Assembly (NCBI GenBank): GCA_019637265.1
Contig: JAHBVY010000001.1
Location: 1,798,001-1,862,000 of the forward strand
Origin: Polyangiaceae bacterium
GTDB taxonomy: Bacteria; Myxococcota_A; Polyangia; Polyangiales; Polyangiaceae
Reading direction: 5' to 3'
DNA length: 64,000 bases
The notes below the pieces were generated by a model that was not told the origin of the DNA, made no database searches, and was given only the letters and a program-made list of their open reading frames with translations. The translations under genes and the position numbers were made by a program. Of the stretch, positions 26,982 through 34,464 are shown one piece after another (within the stretch, counting starts at the first letter, position 1; each line of letters begins with the position of its first letter).

Positions 26982-27443
26982 ATGGAGCTCAAGACCGAGA
27001 TCGAGATCGACGCCCCTCCCAGTGAGGTGTGGGGGGCGCTCACCCACTTCGAGGCTTACCCCACTTGGAACCCGGTGCTCACCACCATCACCGGGCCGCT
27101 CGAGGTCGGCGCGCGGCTCAGCGTGACGGTGGCGCAGCCCGGTGGGCACGAGATGCGCTGGCGCCCGACCATCACCCGGCTGGAGCCCGAGCGTGAGCTA
27201 CGCTGGCTGGGGCGCCTCTTGTTTCGTGGGCTGTTCGACGGCGAGCAGTTCTTTCAGCTGACTCGCCTGGATGGCGAGCGGACGCGGCTGGTGCATGGGG
27301 AGCGGTTCAGTGGCCTGCTCGCGGCGCGCTACGCGTCGCGGATGGCGAGCACCGCGCGTGGGTTCGCGGTGATGAACGGGGCGCTGAAGCGCCGCGTGGA
27401 GCAGCCTGACGCACGGCGAGCTGGCAAGCCTGCGGTACGCTGA
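26982..27443 (+). CDS. SRPBCC (polyketide-cyclase/START-like) family protein
   Basis: A 153-residue protein with the helix-grip SRPBCC fold, which binds hydrophobic ligands in a deep cavity. The N-terminal pattern MELKTEIEIDAPPSEVWGALTHFEAYPTWNP is characteristic of the family. It is followed by the strand-rich core (RLSVTVAQPGG, ELRWLGRLLFRGLFDGEQFFQL, TRLVHGERFSGLL) and a long C-terminal helix (FAVMNGALKRRVEQ). Open frame upstream to 26787 is antisense to the lipoprotein gene. The ligand cannot be predicted. Confidence 0.88.
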   Translation: MELKTEIEIDAPPSEVWGALTHFEAYPTWNPVLTTITGPLEVGARLSVTVAQPGGHEMRWRPTITRLEPERELRWLGRLLFRGLFDGEQFFQLTRLDGERTRLVHGERFSGLLAARYASRMASTARGFAVMNGALKRRVEQPDARRAGKPAVR

Positions 27444-27629
27444 GGGTCGCTCGATGCATCGCGGCCAGGGCCGTGATGGCCTATCCGCGTGGTGACGCCT
27501 GCGGAGCCCGACTCCCAGCGCTCCCCCGGCGAGAACGAGGCTTCGCACCTCGCGCGCAGCCGCGCGCGCAGCGTGCAGCGGCGCTTGTGGTGGTGCCCCG
27601 ATCCGTGGTTGAGAGGCAGTGCACCACCC

Positions 27630-28634
27630 ATGCGCGTCGGCATCCTCCTGAACCCGAACTCTCGCAAGAACCGCCGTGAGGCGCGGTCAGGGCGCAAGGA
27701 GACGTTGGCGGCGCAGGTGGGCGCGCTGGGCGAGGTGATCGAGACGCACCACCCGGATGAGCTCCCGGCGGCGATCGAGCGACTCTTGAGCCAGGGCGTC
27801 GAGTACCTGGTGTGCGACGGCGGTGATGGCGCGCTGCACTGGACGCTGAACCTCTTGCGTGAGCTGCGCGGCGATCGAGGGCTCATCCCGCTCCTACCCA
27901 CCTCCGGCGGCACCATCGACTTCGTGGCGCACAAGGTGGGCAGCTTTGGGAACCAAGACACCATTCTAGACGCCTTCCTGACCAACATCCGTCGAGGTCG
28001 AGCGCCCCAGGTGGTGGAGATCGACAGCCTGCGCCTGACGGGCGAGACGGCGGCGGGAGCGCCCTTCGATCGCCTTGGCTTCGCGCTAGCCGCGGGGGGG
28101 GCCGGGCAACGCTTCTTCGATCAATACTACGCCGTCGAAGACCCGCGCGCGGCGACCATCGTGACCATCGTGGGTCGCACCGTGCTCGGCCACGCCGCCC
28201 AGCTCCTGAAGCTCGGGGTGCTGAAGCGCTATCAGGAGCACGCCCGCGCCCTCTTCGAGCCCACGGAGGCGCGCGTCACCCTCGATGGTGAAGAGCTGCC
28301 CACCACGCGCCACGGCGCGCTCCACGCGGGCGCCTTCGACATCTCCCTGGGCGGCGTGTTCCGCGTGTTCCCGCTCGCCGCGCCCGACGGCCGGCTGCAC
28401 TTCCAGGCAGGCGCCATTTCCCCACGGGAAATGATCCGCGCCATCCCCGCGCTGGTGCGCGGCGGCGCCATCCAGAGCGAGCAGCTGAGGGAGCGGTCAG
28501 GGACCGAGATGATCATCGAGGCGCTGGGCGACGAGCTGCTCGCCCCCATCATCGACGGCGAACAGTTCCAAGGCCTGAAGCGCCTCACGGTGACCCCCGG
28601 CCCCCGCGTCCCCATCGTCCGCGTCAGCCGCTGA
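27630..28634 (+). CDS. Diacylglycerol/sphingosine-kinase-like protein
   Basis: A 334-residue protein with the DAGK catalytic fold. The ATG at 27630 starts MRVGILLNPNSRKN, the family's first strand and nucleotide-binding loop. The GGDG signature is at residues 64-67 in VCDGGDGALHWTLN, then PLLPTSGGTIDFVAHKVG replaces the usual LPxGTxNDFA. The C-terminal part is the beta-sandwich domain of lipid kinases (TLDGEELPTTRHGALHAGAFD and PDGRLHFQAG). It probably phosphorylates a membrane lipid, but the altered second motif suggests an unusual acceptor. Frame upstream to 27489 is not needed. Confidence 0.82.
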   Translation: MRVGILLNPNSRKNRREARSGRKETLAAQVGALGEVIETHHPDELPAAIERLLSQGVEYLVCDGGDGALHWTLNLLRELRGDRGLIPLLPTSGGTIDFVAHKVGSFGNQDTILDAFLTNIRRGRAPQVVEIDSLRLTGETAAGAPFDRLGFALAAGGAGQRFFDQYYAVEDPRAATIVTIVGRTVLGHAAQLLKLGVLKRYQEHARALFEPTEARVTLDGEELPTTRHGALHAGAFDISLGGVFRVFPLAAPDGRLHFQAGAISPREMIRAIPALVRGGAIQSEQLRERSGTEMIIEALGDELLAPIIDGEQFQGLKRLTVTPGPRVPIVRVSR

Positions 28635-28640
28635 GAGGAC

Positions 28641-28943
28641 CTATCCAATGAGCGGGTCGGTCCCACGCGCCCCGTGCCAGAGCGCGCGAACGGTGACGAG
28701 ATCGCCCAATAGGGTGTAATAGAGAGCGTACCGCGTTCGTGGGAGACGCAGCTTGTAAACAGGCGTCCCATCGACATCGCCCCAAACCTGAGTCTTGAGC
28801 GGCATTGCCGTGAGCAGCTCGAGCGCGTCAGCGAGCTCATCGCCCAGGAGCTCCGGTGCTGCCGGCCTGTTCGCGAGCCACCACGTGTGAGCAGCATCGA
28901 CCTGGGCCGCCGCCGGGCCGGTGAACTCGACGCGAAAGCTCAA
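28641..28943 (-). CDS. ParE/RelE-superfamily toxin
   Basis: A 100-residue toxin of the ParE branch. It begins FRVEFTGPAAAQVDAAHTWWLANRP, the typical strand plus helical hairpin. It then has WGDVDGTPVYKLRLPRTRYALYYTLLGDLVTVRALWHGARG, matching the R..Y.L.Y......V.V..V.H pattern of ParE. The start is a TTG at 28941-28943 that overlaps the antitoxin stop by four bases (TTGA), so synthesis is coupled. ParE members poison gyrase, and RelE members cleave mRNA. The Trp-His-Gly-Ala-Arg-Gly end fits ParE better. Confidence 0.88.
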   Translation of the reverse strand: MSFRVEFTGPAAAQVDAAHTWWLANRPAAPELLGDELADALELLTAMPLKTQVWGDVDGTPVYKLRLPRTRYALYYTLLGDLVTVRALWHGARGTDPLIG

Positions 28944-29167
28944 TGCCTCGCTCGAACCCTTGCGATGATCTCGTCAGCAGGGATGCCCGTACCCGGAACG
29001 TGGTCACGGAGCGATTCGGAGAGGAAGCGGTGGAGCCGCACGCGACCCTCAGCACCGAGATCTTCGTCCACGGGGATGAGCTCGACCTCGGTACCATCAG
29101 GGAGCGAGCTTGGCTCGTCCAAGACCAACCGGCCGCCCTTCACCCGCGCACGTAGACCGCCCGACAT
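28940..29167 (-). CDS. Antitoxin of the ParE-like module
   Basis: A 75-residue protein that starts SGGLRARVKGGRLVLDEPSSLPDGTEVELIPVDED, a small beta-fold found in many antitoxins paired with ParE/RelE toxins. It ends with an amphipathic helix (RLHRFLSESLRDHV, IIARVRARH) that should bind the toxin. It is the first gene of the pair, as usual for type II modules. The pair lies just downstream of the tmRNA gene and close to a duplicated tmRNA end, which suggests it arrived with mobile DNA. Confidence 0.82.
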   Translation of the reverse strand: MSGGLRARVKGGRLVLDEPSSLPDGTEVELIPVDEDLGAEGRVRLHRFLSESLRDHVPGTGIPADEIIARVRARH

Positions 29168-29219
29168 GCCCCAAGGCTAGCACGGGCACCCCAAACTGGA
29201 CTCCTCGGAGGGAGTAAGT

Positions 29220-29239
29220 GGTGGAGGCGCCGGGAATCG
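29220..29239. repeat. 20-bp copy of the tmRNA 3' end (putative att-site remnant)
   Basis: GGTGGAGGCGCCGGGAATCG at 29220-29239 is identical to 29350-29369, the last bases of the tmRNA gene (T-arm and acceptor stem). The rest of the T-arm is not copied. Such a partial duplicate downstream of ssrA is the mark left by tyrosine-integrase insertion. Only 110 bp now separate the copies, so any element has been lost or lies elsewhere. Confidence 0.7.
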
Positions 29240-29324
29240 CTCGTTCCTGTACGCAGTCCAGCAAGCTGGACATGCAGCGACCCCGAGCGGAGTACAGGCT
29301 CGACAGATGACCGGCGGGCCGGGA

Positions 29325-29343
29325 GGAAACCCAACAGGTTTCC
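29325..29343 (-). terminator. Hairpin downstream of tmRNA
   Basis: GGAAACC (29325-29331), loop CAACA, GGTTTCC (29337-29343). This 7-bp perfect stem begins six bases after the tmRNA 3' end on the reverse strand and is followed by TCCC in the transcript. It is a likely terminator, although the U-tract is poor. Confidence 0.55.
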
Positions 29344-29348
29344 GAACA

Positions 29349-29692
<344 letters not shown>

Positions 29693-29720
29693 GTGGAGTC
29701 TCCTGCAAGCAGGAGCGCCC

Positions 29721-29748
29721 AAGGTAGACCTTACGAAGCACAAGTCAA
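29721..29748 (-). promoter_or_regulatory. Putative promoter of tmRNA
   Basis: On the reverse strand there is a -35 box TTGACT (29743-29748), a 16-base spacer and a -10 box TACCTT (29721-29726). The -10 lies about 28 bases before the mature 5' end, leaving a leader with a small TCCTGC/GCAGGA hairpin (29701-29714) that would be removed by RNase P. Confidence 0.55.
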
Positions 29749-29996
29749 GCAACGCCACGCCGAGCCCGCACCACGACGCGCCAGCACCTCGCATCATGAA
29801 GGTCGGCGCCGCGGGGGTTTCGCGCTGGCGCTGGCGCCAAGATCGCGGCGTGCTGAAGGTAGCCGCAGGGGGTTCGGGGGTTGGTAGCTCCGTCAGACGG
29901 CGCGAGGCGCCGCAATCGCTGGCACCCCTAGAGCCGCGGAAATTTCCTCTACCGACGTTTCAGCACCCTCAGTAGGATGACCGCCGAGGAGAGAGT
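29749..29996. other. Divergent intergenic region with G-rich element
   Basis: The spacer between the tmRNA promoter and the zinc-ribbon gene holds a GGGGGTTCGGGGGTTGGTAG block at 29868-29887. This is the GGGGGTTGGTAGC subtype also seen at 17391-17410. Nothing else is recognised. Confidence 0.5.
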
Positions 29997-30842
29997 ATGG
30001 CGAATTTTGGATACGTTCAGACGCCCTGCACCAAGTGCGGGGCAACCGTGTGGATCAGCCCAGCGGCTGGCATCGGCATGTGCCCGAGCTGCCACACCCA
30101 GGCCACGCTGCCGGGCGGGAGCCCGCACATGGCATCCGGGGGAGCCAACATCGCGGCCGCGATGTCAGCGGGGAGCGGCACCCCAGTGCTGCGTTACATC
30201 GGGATGATCGTGATGGTGGTGGTGGTCGGCGGCGGCGGCCTCGGCTTCGCGCTCTTGAAGGATCGCTTCATCGCGCCCAAGGGCAAGTCGACTTACGGCT
30301 CGCTCAGCCTCGACTCGAAGCGCCCCGATGGTGATCAGATGATGACCAGCGTCGCGAAGCCGGCGCAGAAGTGGAAGAAGGACGCCTACTGGTGGTCCAC
30401 CAACTTCCAGGCGGTGCGCGCGGACGGCACGGTGGACGTCTCCAAGGGCGCGAGCGTCGAGTACATCTCGCCGAGCCGGGTGACTCAGGCGTCGAAGTCG
30501 ATGCGCGAGGACAGCATCAAGAAGTTCGTGTTCACCTCGATCAACGTGGACCACTCCCAGAAGTGGAACGCGACCAATCAGTGGAAGAACGTGGCGCCCC
30601 CGGCGCTCCCGCAGTGCACCATCAAGAAGCTCGCGGCCGCGCTCGCGGCGGAGGGGCTCACGGGCGACAAAACCGTGCGGATCTCCTTCGACCCGCAGTT
30701 CGACTGGCGGCAAGAGCAGGTGTGGCGCGTGATCGGGACGGACCCGAAGATCGACGCGCGCTTCTCGATGACGACCTGTGAGAAGCTCACGGGGGAGCCC
30801 AAGGGCCAAGCGAAGGTCGAGGGCACCGGCGCGGGCGAGTAG
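29997..30842 (+). CDS. Zinc-ribbon single-pass membrane protein
   Basis: A 281-residue protein. The ATG follows GAGGAGAG. It opens with a zinc ribbon (CTKC at 11-14, CPSC at 28-31). A Gly/Ala segment follows and then one strong membrane helix at about residues 61-83 (VLRYIGMIVMVVVVGGGGLGFALL). The C-terminal 190 residues are mixed alpha/beta, with WNATNQWKNVAPPALPQCTIKKLAAALAAEGLTG, and face the periplasm if the ribbon is cytoplasmic. Two other zinc-ribbon/membrane genes lie near 60-61.6 kb, so this is a recurrent design in the organism. The function is unknown. Confidence 0.75.
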   Translation: MANFGYVQTPCTKCGATVWISPAAGIGMCPSCHTQATLPGGSPHMASGGANIAAAMSAGSGTPVLRYIGMIVMVVVVGGGGLGFALLKDRFIAPKGKSTYGSLSLDSKRPDGDQMMTSVAKPAQKWKKDAYWWSTNFQAVRADGTVDVSKGASVEYISPSRVTQASKSMREDSIKKFVFTSINVDHSQKWNATNQWKNVAPPALPQCTIKKLAAALAAEGLTGDKTVRISFDPQFDWRQEQVWRVIGTDPKIDARFSMTTCEKLTGEPKGQAKVEGTGAGE

Positions 30843-30860
30843 CCCGCGAGGGACATGAGC

Positions 30861-30932
30861 AGGCCCACTGACGGAGCCGCGCAGCGTGGCTGGGGGCCAC
30901 GTGCTCGTCGCGGCGCGAAAGTCAGTGGGCCT
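30861..30932. terminator. Long inverted repeat between convergent genes
   Basis: AGGCCCACTGAC (30861-30872) is exactly complementary to GTCAGTGGGCCT (30921-30932). The 12-bp stem encloses 48 bases that can form further GC hairpins. It lies 18 bases after the zinc-ribbon gene and 70 bases from the end of the reverse-strand lipoprotein, which fits a bidirectional terminator. Confidence 0.55.
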
Positions 30933-31003
30933 GTCAGGTGACGGGCAGTTGGGGCGGCACGTCGCCTGGGGCTGGACGCTGAGTGAGGGCCGCGGAGCGC
31001 GGC

Positions 31004-31990
31004 TCAGCCGAGCCCCAGCGCCAAGACGTCAGCCGTGGGGACGAGCTGGGCGTACTCGCCAGGCTCAGCCGAGGGGGGCGCCGCCGAGGGAGCCTCCGCT
31101 GGCGCCTCCGGGATCATCAGGTCCCGATCGCGCGGCAGCAGGTTCATCCCGGTGCAGCCTTGGCTGCTGTGGCAGCACTTACCGACGGAGGCATTGCAGG
31201 TGTAGTCCTGGGCACCGAAACAGGACACCGTCCACGACGAGAACCACATGCCGTTGGCCATGCAGGGGACCACTCCCGTGTCGCCATTGCCGAAGTCCAT
31301 GCACCTGAAGCTGCCGGGGGTACACTCCACGCAGTTGCCACCCAAGCACACCGGGAGGGTCCCGGTGCACGCCGAGCTAGCCCAGTGGCCCCCGGTGGAG
31401 CACACCTGCCGTACGTTGGCGCTACACTGGGTGGGCGCCGGGCTCGGCACCGTGCACGTCAGCGCGTTGGGGCCTGAGCACTCCCAGACGCCGCAGTCGT
31501 TGCAGGGCTGCCCTGGATCACCCGCCAGCACGTCACACCCCCCGCAGCCGTTCTGCTGAAACGCGGGGTCCGCGTCGTCGCAGTCCTCACCCGGCGCCAC
31601 CAAGCAGGCCATGGTCCCCGCGCCGTCGCCATCGGCGTCCACCGCGACGATGTCGATGCCCGAGCAACGACAGTTGGGGTCCGTATTGCCACACTGATCC
31701 CCTCCGGTGCCGCCGGTGCCCGCCACACCACCGGTGGTGCCGCCAACGCCGCCAGAGCCTGCCGAGGTACCCGCGGTGCCGCCACTGCCGGCGGTGCCAC
31801 CGCTACCGGCAGTGCCCGCGTTGCCGCCGGTACCACCCTGACCCCCTGGATCGCGCGGGCGCTCCTCGGCGCTGCACGCCCCGACCAGGAGCGCTAGCGC
31901 GCCCAGCACACACACCCCTGCGCCCTCCCGACCCAAGCCCCTCAGTCCCTTGGCCGGCTGCGAGTTCTTCGTCCAAAGTCGAGTGTCCAT
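31004..31990 (-). CDS. Gly-rich, Cys-rich surface lipoprotein (paralogue of the 33.2-34.3 kb gene)
   Basis: A 328-residue lipoprotein with a good SD (GAGGAGAC) before ATG. The signal peptide ends LGALALLVGAC. A Gly/Thr/Ser linker occupies about residues 50-95. The mature domain has about twenty cysteines and two recurring features: DADGDGAGTMACL with a downstream DCDD (calcium-loop-like), and RQVCSTGGHWASSACTG plus GNCVECTPGSFRCMDFGNGDTGVVPC. The tail is IPEAPAEAP...AEPGEYAQLVPTADVLAL. Start, core and tail match the paralogue at 33226-34347 closely. It is probably an outer-membrane surface protein of unknown ligand. Confidence 0.83.
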   Translation of the reverse strand: MDTRLWTKNSQPAKGLRGLGREGAGVCVLGALALLVGACSAEERPRDPGGQGGTGGNAGTAGSGGTAGSGGTAGTSAGSGGVGGTTGGVAGTGGTGGDQCGNTDPNCRCSGIDIVAVDADGDGAGTMACLVAPGEDCDDADPAFQQNGCGGCDVLAGDPGQPCNDCGVWECSGPNALTCTVPSPAPTQCSANVRQVCSTGGHWASSACTGTLPVCLGGNCVECTPGSFRCMDFGNGDTGVVPCMANGMWFSSWTVSCFGAQDYTCNASVGKCCHSSQGCTGMNLLPRDRDLMIPEAPAEAPSAAPPSAEPGEYAQLVPTADVLALGLG

Positions 31991-32168
31991 CAGTCTCCTC
32001 TAGGTGTGCCCAAGTGGGATCAGCGCCTGGCCGAAGGATATCACCCCCTGGCGTGACGTCACCTCGAAGCGCACCGAGCGGTCGCCATCGAGCGGGCCGG
32101 AAAACTGCCGCCACGCAGCGCGAGGGCGCGTTTCTCCGGGCTCGCGTGGCGGCAAACTGATCGGCGCT

Positions 32169-33218
32169 CTAGTGCGGCAAGGGCGCCATGGGCGCTAGCG
32201 CCGAGCACACCGCGTGCGGCGCGCTGCAACCGAGCGCGGCGCCCAGGATGGCGGGCTGACGTTCGGCGCCGCCCGCCGCGCTGTCCCCGCGCCCCGCGCG
32301 CGGCTGAAGCACAGGGATGCTGTCTACCCGTGCGGGGACGAACGGGAGCGCGTGGAGGCGCTGAGCCCAGCCCTGGGGGATGAGCTTGCGCACCTCCCGC
32401 AGGTGGTTCACGAGCAGGTAGCGCAGCGTCACCGGGAGGGTGCCGGTGCTGACGATTCGCAGCGCCCAGGTCGTGTACTCCGCCTCCGCTCGAGCGAAGT
32501 CGCGCCCCGCGCGGAGCAGCTCCTCCGCGGCGACCACCATCACCTCCTCCGCGAACAGCTGCCGCATCCGCTGCAGCCGCTCCTCCTCTGGCACCTCCGG
32601 GAAGCCCTGCCACGCCGCGCTGTCCTGCGCCCAGGGGCCCAGCTCAGGGCGCAGCGCGAGGTGCTGATGGAGCAGCTGATGGTTGTGGGGGCCATACGCC
32701 ACGCCACAGCTCGGGTGACACACCCGGTGCTCCAGCTGCTCGTGGAAGTTCTTGTACATCACCCTCGCGTGCTCGAGGGTGGCGGGCGCCAGCGCCGCGA
32801 CGTGCGCCGGCATCGCGGGGATCCTATCCCTAAGGAAATAGAAATCCTCGACGGCCTTGTGCCAGAAGTAAAGCGGGTAGGCGAGCGTGCAGTGTTTGGT
32901 CAGCAGCACGTACGCTGGGTGAGCGACGCGCAGCTCACCGAACAGGGGCTCGTTGATGCGCGGGCCCCCGGCGAGCGCCTGGGTCACCTCTTCCCAGTAC
33001 CAGTCATCGTCACTGATGATCGCCTCGACCAAGCGGCCGCCGTAGGTGAACAGCCGCTTCTGGTGGACATCAGCCGCCGACTTGGGCGCGCGCGGCAGCT
33101 CCTCGAGCGCGCCCGCGAGGCGCTCGACCTCCTCCGCCGTGCCGACCAAATCCCAGTCGAGCGGCTTACGAAACTCGGGGAAGTGGTGCCGCACGGCGCG
33201 GCTGCCGATCACCAGCAC
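32169..33218 (-). CDS. Nucleotidyltransferase-fold protein of unknown function
   Basis: A 349-residue protein. The GTG at 33216-33218 is seven bases after the stop of the lipoprotein gene, so the two are likely co-transcribed. It starts LVIGSRAVRHHFPEFRKPLDWDLVG, where the GS and the DxD pair (Asp21, Asp23) form a minimal nucleotidyltransferase signature. A third acidic position may lie in EAIISDDDWYWEEV. The middle is rich in His and aromatic residues (FHEQLEHRVCHPSCGVAYGPHNHQLLHQHLAL). The C-terminal 60 residues are low-complexity and may be frame noise. Similar GSRA...DWD proteins occur in phages and diverse bacteria. The substrate is unknown. Confidence 0.72.
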   Translation of the reverse strand: MLVIGSRAVRHHFPEFRKPLDWDLVGTAEEVERLAGALEELPRAPKSAADVHQKRLFTYGGRLVEAIISDDDWYWEEVTQALAGGPRINEPLFGELRVAHPAYVLLTKHCTLAYPLYFWHKAVEDFYFLRDRIPAMPAHVAALAPATLEHARVMYKNFHEQLEHRVCHPSCGVAYGPHNHQLLHQHLALRPELGPWAQDSAAWQGFPEVPEEERLQRMRQLFAEEVMVVAAEELLRAGRDFARAEAEYTTWALRIVSTGTLPVTLRYLLVNHLREVRKLIPQGWAQRLHALPFVPARVDSIPVLQPRAGRGDSAAGGAERQPAILGAALGCSAPHAVCSALAPMAPLPH

Positions 33219-33225
33219 GGGTGGC

Positions 33226-34347
33226 TCAGGCGAGGCCGAGCGCCAGGCTCAAGACGTCAGCCGTGGGGACCAGCTGCGCGTACTCACCCGGCGCCGCCGG
33301 CTGCTGCTCCCAGAGAAGAGGCGCCTCCGCGGGAGCCTCCGGGATCACCATGTCCCCATCGCGCGGGACCAGCGCGCTGGTACACGCCCCGCTGACGCTG
33401 TGGCAACACGCGCCCATGGTCGAGCTGCAGGCGTAACCCGCCGCGCCATTGCAAGACAGCGTCCATGACGAGTGCCACATGCCGTTGGCTAGACATGGGA
33501 CGACGCCCGTATCCCCATTGCCAAAGGAGATACACTGGTAGCTCCCCGGGGTGCACTGCACACAGTTGCCGTTCAGGCAAACCGCCGTGGCCCCGGAGCA
33601 CTGCGTCGCGTGGCTCGCCCAGTTGCCACCGGTGGAGCAGATCTGACGGGTGCCGCCGCTGCAGCGCAGGAGCGGTGTGCTCGGCGGGTTGCACGCCACC
33701 GCCTCCTGTCCGGAGCACGCCCAGGCCCCGCATTGACCGCAGGCCTGACCAGGGGTGCCTGCCAGCGACCTGCCACAGCCACCGCAAGCGTTCTGCTGGA
33801 AGCTGGCGTCGTCGTCGTCGCAGTCCGTACCCGGCGCAGCCAGACAGGCCCTGCTCCGGGCCCCATCGCCATCGGCGTCGCGACCGACGACCGTCGTGCC
33901 CGAGCACTCGCAGTTGGGGTCGACGTTGCCACAGGGATTGCTTCCGCCCGTGCCGCCGGCGCCACCCACAGAGCCACCAGCACCGGCCGCACCACCCACG
34001 GAGCCACCAGTGCCGCCCGTGGTACCACCAGTGCCTCCCGCCGTACCGCCGGTACCACCGACGCCTCCCGTGGTGCCTCCGATGCCGCCCACCCCGGCGG
34101 TGCCGCCCGATGCGCCCACGCCACCCGATGCGCCCACGCCACCCGAGCCCGCCGAGGTCCCGGCGGTGCCGCCGTTGCCCCCGTTGCCCGCAGCACCCGC
34201 GCTGCCGCTCGTGCCGCCGTCACCCCCCGTGTTGCGCGGGCGCTCCTCGGCGCTGCACGCGGCGACCAGCGCGACCAACGCGCACACCCCCGAGCCCCTC
34301 AGCCCCTTGGCGGGGAGTGAGTTCATCATCCAAAGCCGAGTGTCCAT
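33226..34347 (-). CDS. Gly-rich, Cys-rich surface lipoprotein (paralogue of the 31.0-32.0 kb gene)
   Basis: A 373-residue lipoprotein. ATG 34345-34347 has SD GAGGAGAC and begins MDTRLWMMNSLPAKGLRGSG, like its paralogue. The lipobox is ALVAAC. The Gly-rich linker is about 40 residues longer than in the paralogue (repeats of GGVGASGG, GGTGGTTGG). The Cys-rich core then aligns through DADGDGARSRACL, DCDDDDASFQQNACGGC, QICSTGGNWASHATQC, GNCVQCTPGSYQC and FGNGDTGVVPCLANGMWHSSW. The tail is MVIPEAPAEAP...APGEYAQLVPTADVLSL. It is the first gene of a probable operon with the NTase-fold gene. Confidence 0.83.
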   Translation of the reverse strand: MDTRLWMMNSLPAKGLRGSGVCALVALVAACSAEERPRNTGGDGGTSGSAGAAGNGGNGGTAGTSAGSGGVGASGGVGASGGTAGVGGIGGTTGGVGGTGGTAGGTGGTTGGTGGSVGGAAGAGGSVGGAGGTGGSNPCGNVDPNCECSGTTVVGRDADGDGARSRACLAAPGTDCDDDDASFQQNACGGCGRSLAGTPGQACGQCGAWACSGQEAVACNPPSTPLLRCSGGTRQICSTGGNWASHATQCSGATAVCLNGNCVQCTPGSYQCISFGNGDTGVVPCLANGMWHSSWTLSCNGAAGYACSSTMGACCHSVSGACTSALVPRDGDMVIPEAPAEAPLLWEQQPAAPGEYAQLVPTADVLSLALGLA

Positions 34348-34464
34348 AAGTCTCCTCATACCCTCTCTAAGTGGGAACAACCCCTGGAGCGGAGGGTACC
34401 ACCCCCTGCTCTCGCGTCATGCGACATCCGCCGCGCCACGCACGATTTGCGCCTGAATCGCACC

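Noticed and set aside
29220-29239. Second tRNA or tmRNA gene
   Set aside because: Only the last 20 bases of tmRNA are copied. No acceptor 5' strand, D-arm or tag is present beside them.
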